Source: Marivirga arenosa
Lineage (GTDB): Bacteria > Bacteroidota > Bacteroidia > Cytophagales > Cyclobacteriaceae
DNA: 64,000 nt
Assembly (NCBI RefSeq): GCF_030503875.2
Contig: NZ_CP129968.2
Location: 3,436,001 to 3,500,000 of the forward strand
Reading direction: 5' to 3'
In this document: one piece after another, positions 16,936 through 22,280 of the stretch
Layout of the letters: each line of letters starts with the position of its first letter
Numbering within the stretch: position 1 is the stretch's first letter
Notes under the pieces: model-generated
The model's input: the letters and a program-made list of their open reading frames with translations, nothing else
Databases searched by the model: none
Told to the model about the DNA's origin: nothing
Program-made: the position numbers and the translations under genes

Positions 16936-18411
16936 CTAACTTATATCTTTCATTACTTCTTTTCCAACCACTTGCCCTGAAATCAATGAAGGTGGTACTC
17001 CTGGGCCAGGAACTGTGAGTTGACCAGCGTAATAAAAGTTTTTAAGCTTTTTATTCTTTAATGATGGTTTTAAAATAGCCGTTTGTTTTAAGGTATTAGC
17101 TAAGCCATAAGCATTTCCTTTAAACGAATGATATTCATTAATAAAATCCTTATGGGCAAAACTTCTCTTATAAATTACATGATCTTTTATGTTTTCTCCT
17201 AATATTTTCTCCATTCTATCTAAAATTAACGAAAAATATTTTTCCCTAATCTCCTCAGTATCCTCAAGTCCAGGGGCTACTGGCATTAAGATAAAGATAT
17301 TCTCCTTTCCCTCTGGAGCTACCGAATCATCAGTTTTTGAAGGAGCACTCACATAAAATAAAGGCTCGTCAGGCCATTTAGGATTTTCATATATTTGTTT
17401 GGCATGAGGACCAAAATCATGATCAAAAAATAAATTATGATGAACCAATCCTTCAACTTTTTTATCTAATCCTAAGTAAAAAATCAGTGAAGAAGGAGCC
17501 ATTGTTCTATTTTCCCAATAATTTGAAGTATAGTTTCTGAACTCCATTGGCAAAATCGACTGATCGGTGTGCTCATAATCAGCTGAAGAAACTACAATAT
17601 CAGCATCATAGGAATCCGTTTTAGTAATAACCTTTTTAGCTTTATTGCCTTCGCATTCAACCGAAACTACTTCTTGCTCTGTAATAAATTTAACCCCTTT
17701 CTCTTCCGCTAGTTTTACCATCCCCTCTACTATTTTATGCATCCCTCCATCTGGATACCAAGTACCCAAACTAATGTCCGCATAATTCATTAAACTGTAT
17801 AAAGCGGGGGTGTTTTCAGGCAATGCTCCAAGAAATAAAATTGGGAATTCCATAAGCCTAATAATGCGCTCATTTTTAAAGAACTTTCTAACGTGGCTGT
17901 AAATGGATGAAAAAATGTCCATTCTTACCATATCAAAAAGTAATTTGAGACTCATAAACTCTGTTAATGATCTGCCAGGTTTATATACCAGGTCATTAAT
18001 TCCTTTCTCATATTTATATGCAGCTTGTTTTAAGAATTCATCCAAATTAGGACCACTTCCGGGCTCAAGCCCCTCTAGCATGTTTTTGAATTCTTGAAGA
18101 TTTGCAGGAACCTTTAAAACATCATTTTTCCCAAAAACAACATGATAAGAAGGATCGAGTCTTTTTAAATTATAATAGTCCGAAACATTTTTACCAAAGG
18201 TTTGGAAATACTTTTCAAAAACATCGGGCATCCAATACCAACTTGGCCCCATATCAAAAGTAAAGCCCTCAGCTTTAAACTGACGGGCTCTTCCTCCTAG
18301 GTCTTTATTCTTTTCAAGAACTGTTACATCTAATCCTTTATCGGCTAGGTATGTTGCAGTAGATAAACCTGCAAAACCTGCTCCAATAACTACTACTTTA
18401 TTTTTTGCCAT
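16936..18411 (-). CDS. crtI: Phytoene desaturase
   Basis: This FAD-dependent enzyme converts phytoene to lycopene (or a related polyene). It has the N-terminal dinucleotide motif VIGAGFAGLSTATYLADKG (8-26) and the ERR-like RARQF segment. At the C-terminus is the carotenoid-desaturase signature FYYAGQLTVPGPGVPPSLISG, described here in two parts: FYYAGQ near 459 and VPGPGVPPS near 468. The 491-residue length is typical. It is the second gene of the operon, 11 bases downstream of the ECF sigma gene and 12 bases upstream of crtB. The sequence does not show whether it performs three or four desaturations. Confidence 0.95.
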   Translation of the reverse strand: MAKNKVVVIGAGFAGLSTATYLADKGLDVTVLEKNKDLGGRARQFKAEGFTFDMGPSWYWMPDVFEKYFQTFGKNVSDYYNLKRLDPSYHVVFGKNDVLKVPANLQEFKNMLEGLEPGSGPNLDEFLKQAAYKYEKGINDLVYKPGRSLTEFMSLKLLFDMVRMDIFSSIYSHVRKFFKNERIIRLMEFPILFLGALPENTPALYSLMNYADISLGTWYPDGGMHKIVEGMVKLAEEKGVKFITEQEVVSVECEGNKAKKVITKTDSYDADIVVSSADYEHTDQSILPMEFRNYTSNYWENRTMAPSSLIFYLGLDKKVEGLVHHNLFFDHDFGPHAKQIYENPKWPDEPLFYVSAPSKTDDSVAPEGKENIFILMPVAPGLEDTEEIREKYFSLILDRMEKILGENIKDHVIYKRSFAHKDFINEYHSFKGNAYGLANTLKQTAILKPSLKNKKLKNFYYAGQLTVPGPGVPPSLISGQVVGKEVMKDIS

Positions 18412-18422
18412 TAAATTTTTAA

Positions 18423-18926
18423 TTAAGCATAAATCTTTAGAGCACTTTTCAACTCTTTTCTGGCAATATGTATTCTATTTTTTACAGTTCCAATTGGTAT
18501 CTCTAATTTTTCAGCTATCTCATGATATTTAAATCCTCTGAAATGCATCATGAAAGGTTCTTTATAAACATCATCCAATTTTGCAATCTGTTTCACAATA
18601 TCAGCCATCGCAAAAGAACCATAAGCTGAGTTTTGAGCAATATTTTCTGTTGAATTGATAAAGTGTAAATTTTCTGTAGTATCAATGAAAGTTTTTCTTC
18701 TTACCATTCTTTGATAATTGGTAATAAAAGTATTTTTCATGATAGTAAACAACCAAGCTTTAAGATTTGTGCCTTCCGAAAATTTTTCACGGTTAGAAAA
18801 TGCTTTCAGCACTGTTTCTTGAATCAAATCGTTTGCCTGCTCCATATCTTTCGTCAACCTCAATGCAAACGGTTTCATAGATTTTGTCATATTGTTAATC
18901 GCGTAACCAAATTCTAATGCTGTCAT
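18423..18926 (-). CDS. ECF-type RNA polymerase sigma factor heading the carotenoid operon
   Basis: At 167 residues it contains only sigma regions 2 and 4. Region 2 spans about 22-80 (ANDLIQETVLKAF and NLKAWLFTIMKNTF), and region 4 about 115-160 (YHEIAEKLEIPIGTVKNRIH) is the helix-turn-helix. No anti-sigma factor gene is adjacent, so control is probably transcriptional. It is the promoter-proximal gene of ECF-crtI-crtB-ispH-crtZ. In front of it lie a TTG-N20-TAGATTTG promoter and a set of inverted repeats, and the CarH-like repressor gene is immediately upstream. By analogy with CarQ of Myxococcus it may extend a light response to unlinked genes; that analogy is inference. Confidence 0.92.
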   Translation of the reverse strand: MTALEFGYAINNMTKSMKPFALRLTKDMEQANDLIQETVLKAFSNREKFSEGTNLKAWLFTIMKNTFITNYQRMVRRKTFIDTTENLHFINSTENIAQNSAYGSFAMADIVKQIAKLDDVYKEPFMMHFRGFKYHEIAEKLEIPIGTVKNRIHIARKELKSALKIYA

Positions 18927-18928
18927 GA

Positions 18929-18940
18929 TTGTTTAAGTTT
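18929..18940 (-). promoter_or_regulatory. Leader 12-mer AAACTTAAACAA two bases before the ECF sigma start
   Basis: On the minus strand AAACTTAAACAA is followed by TC and then ATG. The identical 12-mer occurs at the same offset before the TonB-dependent receptor (13985-13996, followed by AA and ATG). It contains the same TTAAACAA core as the operator repeats upstream. Confidence 0.4.
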
Positions 18941-18944
18941 GATG

Positions 18945-18976
18945 TTGTTTAACAAATCTACTTTTTAATTAAACAA
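18945..18976. promoter_or_regulatory. Proximal inverted repeat TTGTTTAA-N16-TTAAACAA (candidate operator)
   Basis: The half-sites TTGTTTAA (18945-18952) and TTAAACAA (18969-18976) are perfect inverse complements separated by 16 bases. The -7 box TAGATTTG of the ECF-crt promoter lies between the half-sites, and the -33 box is 5 bases beyond the distal one. With the CarH-like MerR gene next door, this is a plausible operator for that protein; the assignment is inference. Confidence 0.6.
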
Positions 18977-18983
18977 CTTCCAA
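18953..18983 (-). promoter_or_regulatory. Predicted sigma-A promoter of the ECF-crt operon
   Basis: On the minus strand a TTG (18983-18981, within TTTG) is followed by 20 bases and TAGATTTG (18960-18953). This is a full match to the Bacteroidota TTG / TAnnTTTG promoter with normal spacing. The -7 box lies about 27 bases upstream of the ECF ATG. The promoter is embedded in the proximal inverted repeat at 18945-18976, as expected for an operator that blocks or remodels polymerase binding. Confidence 0.65.
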
Positions 18984-18988
18984 ATTTT

Positions 18989-19020
18989 TTGTTTAGTTTT
19001 TTAATTATTCTATTAAACAA
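18989..19020. promoter_or_regulatory. Distal inverted repeat TTGTTTAG-N16-TTAAACAA (candidate operator)
   Basis: It has the same architecture and the same 16-base spacer as the proximal repeat, with one mismatch (final A to G in the left half). It starts 44 bases from the proximal copy, about four helical turns, so proteins bound at both would lie on roughly the same DNA face. A further lone TTGTTTAA is at 19119-19126. Confidence 0.55.
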
Positions 19021-19168
19021 AGTAGCGATAATCGAAAGCATATATTTTAAAAAGGCTATTTAGAACAGCTTAAGGCACGTTTTTATATGTACATACATAG
19101 ATATATTAAAAATCATTATTGTTTAACTAAAAAATTTTTATGCTAAAGTTTTATTAAGGTAAATAAAA

Positions 19169-19190
19169 AAAGCCGCTTAATTGCGGCTTT
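19169..19190 (-). terminator. Intrinsic terminator of the CarH-like regulator gene
   Basis: The stem AAAGCCGC / GCGGCTTT closes a 6-base loop, and on the minus strand it is followed by TTTTTTATTT. It begins 28 bases beyond the regulator stop codon and separates it from the ECF-crt promoter region. Confidence 0.85.
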
Positions 19191-19217
19191 GTTATTATCA
19201 TTATATAAATACTAATA

Positions 19218-20153
19218 CTATTCGTATTTCATATTTTTATTTGCTTCAGGTCTTTGGGGTGATAATTCAATATCTTTTTCATTAATAAAATCAATTAAAT
19301 CTTCCATTTTCATAATGAACTCAACATTTTTCTTTCTTTTGATGTCTTGCCCAATCACCTGAAAACCACCTACAAATAAAGTGGCGCTATTAAATAGTTC
19401 AGCTATCTCATCAATATATCCTTGTACCTCTGACTTTCTTGGGGCTGCAGTACAAATGGTTAAGACATAATCAGGAGTATGGATATCCTTTACAGAATAA
19501 AGATCAGATTTAGGAAGATTTTGACCTAAGTAAATCACCTTAAATTTCCTTGCTCTTAGTAGGTAAGAAGCAAACATTAAAGACAACTCGTGTAACTCTC
19601 CTTCTGGAAGAAACAGTAACCACTTCCCTTTTGATTCACTTTCAGTCACATATTGTCCATCAATAGCAACTGTCATTTTCTGACGAATTAAATTAGATAT
19701 AAAATGCTCCTGAGCTGGAAGAATACTTCCAGTTTGCCATAGCATCCCTATTTTTGCTAAAAATGGATAAATAACATTCAGCATGGTTCGTTCAAAACCA
19801 TACTTTAATATATTGTTATTTAAAATGTTTTCAAATCTATCTTCATCCATATCAATCATACTCAATGTTAATGAGTTTATTTGATCTGGAAATCTTAGAT
19901 TCGTTTCTGCAATTTTAAGAACCTCCTTATTAAGCTCATCTTCACTCATCTTAGCAATTTTGGATATTTTATATCCATTTTCTTTGAGTGTAGAGATGTT
20001 CAGTACTAATTTCAAGTCCTCATCGCTATAATATCTGATGTTTGTATCAGTCCGCTTGGGTTCAATGAAATTATACCTCTGCTCCCATATCCTTAGTGTA
20101 TGGGCTTTAATTCCTGATAAGTGTTCTAAATCTTTAATTGAATAACTGCTCAC
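19218..20153 (-). CDS. CarH/LitR-like MerR regulator with cobalamin-binding domain
   Basis: Residues 1-70 are a MerR DNA-binding domain (HTLRIWEQRYNFIEPKRT). Residues about 90-165 are the four-helix cap with the Wx9EH motif (Trp139, Glu149-His150), which in CarH shields adenosylcobalamin. Residues about 175-290 are a Rossmann-like B12 domain with Glu186-x-His188, the lower-ligand motif ExHxxG, here ExHxxS because position 191 is Ser. The family represses carotenoid genes in the dark and releases DNA when light breaks the Co-C bond. The ECF-crt operon is directly downstream. The start is GTG at 20153, supported by AAAGGAGG at 20160-20167; no in-frame ATG fits the family N-terminus. Confidence 0.9.
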   Translation of the reverse strand: MSSYSIKDLEHLSGIKAHTLRIWEQRYNFIEPKRTDTNIRYYSDEDLKLVLNISTLKENGYKISKIAKMSEDELNKEVLKIAETNLRFPDQINSLTLSMIDMDEDRFENILNNNILKYGFERTMLNVIYPFLAKIGMLWQTGSILPAQEHFISNLIRQKMTVAIDGQYVTESESKGKWLLFLPEGELHELSLMFASYLLRARKFKVIYLGQNLPKSDLYSVKDIHTPDYVLTICTAAPRKSEVQGYIDEIAELFNSATLFVGGFQVIGQDIKRKKNVEFIMKMEDLIDFINEKDIELSPQRPEANKNMKYE

Positions 20154-20159
20154 AATGCT

Positions 20160-20167
20160 CCTCCTTT
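20160..20167 (-). promoter_or_regulatory. Strong Shine-Dalgarno sequence deciding the GTG start
   Basis: AAAGGAGG lies 6 bases before the GTG at 20153. Such a full Shine-Dalgarno match is rare in Bacteroidota, and I saw none comparable before other genes in this window. Confidence 0.75.
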
Positions 20168-20310
20168 CGACTTACCTTTTAAGAATAAAAGTTTATTTCA
20201 TTAGCTTAAAAAAACGGGTTGATAAGTAAAAAAATAACCACGTTTGTCTAAAAATGTTTTAAAAAGATTAAACTTAAAGTCAAATTTGTAAAAAAAAAAT
20301 TTAAAATGCT

Positions 20311-20613
20311 ATGATAATTTATAATGTGACCGTAAATGTTGAGAAAGATATAGAAGAAAGTTGGGTTAAATGGATGAAAGAAAAGCATATACCTGATATT
20401 TTGGCAACAGGCTTTTTCAATGATCATAGAATGTTGAGACTCTTAAATGAAACGGAAGGAGATGGCGAAACATACGCTATTCAATACTTTACGGACGAAT
20501 TAGACAACTTAGAAAGGTATATGATGGATGAGGCTCCCAGACTAAGAGATGAGCATATCAAGAAATTTCAGGATAAATGTGTTTCATTTAGAACTTTCCT
20601 GGAAACGGTTTAA
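20311..20613 (+). CDS. DUF4286 family protein
   Basis: The 100-residue protein begins MIIYNVTVNVEKDIEESW and contains WMKEKHIPDILATGFF, which match the Bacteroidota DUF4286 family as I know it. The family has a small ferredoxin-like alpha/beta fold with no assigned function. There is no signal peptide. It diverges from the CarH-like regulator gene (157-base gap) and converges on the rhodanese/thioredoxin operon, ending at a shared bidirectional terminator. It appears to be a single-gene transcript. Confidence 0.85.
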   Translation: MIIYNVTVNVEKDIEESWVKWMKEKHIPDILATGFFNDHRMLRLLNETEGDGETYAIQYFTDELDNLERYMMDEAPRLRDEHIKKFQDKCVSFRTFLETV

Positions 20614-20651
20614 TTAAATTTATTTATTTTAAACATTAAATATTTTAATCA

Positions 20652-20689
20652 AAAAAAATACAACCTATGAATTTAGGTTGTATTTTTTT
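20652..20689. terminator. Bidirectional terminator between DUF4286 and the thioredoxin operon
   Basis: ACAACCTA / TAGGTTGT form an 8-bp stem with a 6-base loop, extended on both sides by A7-T / A-T7 pairing. That leaves a U-run in either direction. It serves the two convergent transcripts. Confidence 0.88.
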
Positions 20690-20708
20690 ATCATTTTGAT
20701 CACAAAAA

Positions 20709-20927
20709 CTATTTAAACTTCTTAACTGCTATAGAAATCAAAGTATATATTAGATAAACCCATGGTGCACCATGAAGAACTAAATCAAAATAATCCATAC
20801 CTCCCATTCCTTCAGCTCCACCCAATACCCATTTTACTTTTCCAAAAAAGTGTGGTTCAGGCACATAAGGAGCTAAACCCAATGTAAGCACTGCTAATAT
20901 TGGGTAAAACAAATTGTTCTTTTTCAT
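20709..20927 (-). CDS. Small integral membrane protein (72 aa)
   Basis: Two hydrophobic helices are visible (about 5-22 and 48-68), separated by a Gly-rich loop with PEPHFFGKVKW. I do not recognise a functional family. It lies one base after the thioredoxin gene and is the last gene of the rhodanese-HMA-thioredoxin operon, so it is probably an accessory of whatever sulfur or metal chemistry that operon performs. It could anchor or transport a partner, but nothing in the sequence decides this. Confidence 0.72.
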   Translation of the reverse strand: MKKNNLFYPILAVLTLGLAPYVPEPHFFGKVKWVLGGAEGMGGMDYFDLVLHGAPWVYLIYTLISIAVKKFK

Positions 20928-20928
20928 A

Positions 20929-21228
20929 TCACTTCGCTACCTGATTAATTTGATTCATTATGGTATTTGGGTCAACCACTCCTGCCTGACGCCATTTAAT
21001 TTGACCATTCTGAAATAGAATTAAAGTAGGTATGCTTTGTACTTGATATTTCATTGATGCCTGCTGATTTCTGTCTACATCAACTTTAATAACTTTTACT
21101 TTCCCTTTCATTTTTTGAGCCACCTCTTCTAGATAGGGTGCCATCATTTTGCAAGGGCCACACCAATCAGCATAAAAATCGACCAAAACAGGTGTTTCGC
21201 TTTTAATTAAATCGCCAAAACTCGCCAT
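20929..21228 (-). CDS. trxA: Thioredoxin
   Basis: This is a 99-residue single-domain thioredoxin with the canonical WCGPC active site (Cys23, Cys26) and the cis-proline segment SIPTLILF. With no signal peptide it is cytosolic. It reduces protein disulfides and, in this setting, may reduce persulfides carried by the rhodanese two genes upstream. It lies 6 bases after the HMA gene and 1 base before the small membrane protein gene. It may be one of several thioredoxins in the genome rather than the main housekeeping copy. Confidence 0.93.
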   Translation of the reverse strand: MASFGDLIKSETPVLVDFYADWCGPCKMMAPYLEEVAQKMKGKVKVIKVDVDRNQQASMKYQVQSIPTLILFQNGQIKWRQAGVVDPNTIMNQINQVAK

Positions 21229-21234
21229 AGCTTA

Positions 21235-21432
21235 TTATTTTGCAGGATAACCTAAATTATCCAGTTTTGCTTTTACGTCTTCAAGAGAGGTTTCACCCTT
21301 TGAATCAAAATCTAACTTACCTGTAGGTATATCAACATTGTTTACTTGAATACCTTTTAAATCAGATAATCCATTCTTTATAGCTTCTACGCAACCTCCA
21401 CACTTTACATTTTGTAGCTCTAATGATTCCAT
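21235..21432 (-). CDS. Heavy-metal-associated (HMA) domain protein
   Basis: The protein is 65 residues, essentially one ferredoxin-like HMA domain. The metal-binding CxxC is at Cys11/Cys14 (VKCGGC), in place of the usual MxCxxC, followed by a helix VEAIKNGL and a C-terminal LGYPAK. Related proteins are CopZ-like copper chaperones, but the family also binds other soft metals. Its position between rhodanese (9 bases upstream) and thioredoxin (6 bases downstream) suggests a thiol or metal handling role in the same pathway. Confidence 0.87.
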   Translation of the reverse strand: MESLELQNVKCGGCVEAIKNGLSDLKGIQVNNVDIPTGKLDFDSKGETSLEDVKAKLDNLGYPAK

Positions 21433-21441
21433 AATTATAAA

Positions 21442-21753
21442 TTAAGAATTAGCGTATTGATTCCACGCATTAATTCCACCGTCTAAATTATATAATTTAT
21501 CAAAGCCATTACTTGCCATAAAACCACATGCAGTACCGCTTCTGTTTCCGCTTCTACAGTACACTAAATATGTTTTATCTTTATCTAATGCATTTATTTC
21601 GTTGGCAAAATCAGGCCCCATTATATTGATCATTTTAGCGCCTTCAATAAACCCTTCCTCCTTTTCTGCTGGAGTTCTTACATCAATTATTTCTGTATTA
21701 GGCTCTTTTGATAGCTTATCAAATTCCTCTGGACCTATATTTTTATGGTTCAT
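21442..21753 (-). CDS. Single-domain rhodanese-like sulfurtransferase
   Basis: The 103-residue rhodanese domain carries the catalytic Cys66 in the loop CRSGNRS and the conserved IIDVRTPAE near 22-30. No signal peptide is seen, so it works in the cytosol. Such proteins pass sulfane sulfur through a Cys persulfide. It heads the operon rhodanese-HMA-thioredoxin-membrane protein. The gene is preceded by a TATCTTTG -7 box and, in place of a -33 box, a perfect palindrome typical of Crp/Fnr regulators. Confidence 0.92.
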   Translation of the reverse strand: MNHKNIGPEEFDKLSKEPNTEIIDVRTPAEKEEGFIEGAKMINIMGPDFANEINALDKDKTYLVYCRSGNRSGTACGFMASNGFDKLYNLDGGINAWNQYANS

Positions 21754-21786
21754 AATAAAATTTTATTTATTAAACATTATTTCTAT

Positions 21787-21794
21787 CAAAGATA
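21787..21794 (-). promoter_or_regulatory. -7 box TATCTTTG of the rhodanese operon
   Basis: It is a full match to TAnnTTTG on the minus strand, 33 bases ahead of the rhodanese ATG. No TTG occurs at -33; the place is taken by the palindrome at 21815-21834. Confidence 0.5.
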
Positions 21795-21814
21795 CGTTTT
21801 TTATGAGGGCATTG

Positions 21815-21834
21815 TTTGTAACTGGTGTTACAAA
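21815..21834. promoter_or_regulatory. Perfect Crp/Fnr-type palindrome TTTGTAAC-TGGT-GTTACAAA
   Basis: Two perfect 8-base arms flank a 4-base centre, the geometry of Crp/Fnr-family operators. If transcription starts about 4 bases after the TATCTTTG box, the palindrome centre is at about -41.5, the class II activation position. The divergent lipoprotein gene starts 67 bases on the other side and could also be affected. Confidence 0.6.
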
Positions 21835-21901
21835 TTACCAAATTGGATATAAAAAATGCACACTAGGCTAATTAAAATTAATAAATCAAAATCCCATTAA
21901 A

Positions 21902-22243
21902 ATGAAATATTATTTAATCATATTACTGTTTACCTCCATTTTTGTAAGTTGTAATGAAAACCCAGATGAAGAATTGGATTCAGAAATAATTAAGGTAGAA
22001 TTATCCGGTACGGAAAAGTATTCTTTTACATTAAGGAAGGCAATTCCTGTTGAGGGTGGATTTGAAATAAGGGAACAAGCTAAAAACTTTCAAATCAGTA
22101 ATGTTCAATTTGGAAAGTTTACTTATCAGGCTAAAGAAGGTTTTAAAGGAGATGAAATTATTGAGATTGTAGAAGTTGGCAGCATAGGTGATGATAATTT
22201 CACCGACTATTATAAATGGGTATTTAAAATAAAAGTGAAATAG
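21902..22243 (+). CDS. Small lipoprotein of unknown function
   Basis: The N-terminus is a lipoprotein signal with the lipobox FVSC (Cys17) followed by an acidic NENPDEELD stretch. The remaining about 85 residues look all-beta and contain no domain I recognise. It is expected to be anchored in the periplasm or outer membrane. It stands alone between the rhodanese operon promoter region and the convergent M28 peptidase gene. Confidence 0.78.
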   Translation: MKYYLIILLFTSIFVSCNENPDEELDSEIIKVELSGTEKYSFTLRKAIPVEGGFEIREQAKNFQISNVQFGKFTYQAKEGFKGDEIIEIVEVGSIGDDNFTDYYKWVFKIKVK

Positions 22244-22267
22244 CCCTCTACCGGTAATAAAGGGCTA
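22241..22267. terminator. Weak hairpin between convergent lipoprotein and M28 genes
   Basis: TAGCCCT / AGGGCTA form a 7-bp stem with a 13-base loop; the left arm includes the lipoprotein stop codon. It lacks a strong U-run, so termination activity is uncertain. Confidence 0.4.
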
Positions 22268-22280
22268 TAGAATTTATATT

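Noticed and set aside
19086..19095. Perfect palindrome TATGTACATA between the MerR terminator and the operator array
   Set aside because: Short, AT-rich and single; no second copy or promoter relation to support a binding site, though it may deserve a look with the array.
21602..21871. Plus-strand 89-residue frame antisense to the rhodanese gene
   Set aside because: It is fully antisense to a confident rhodanese gene and reads through the operator region.
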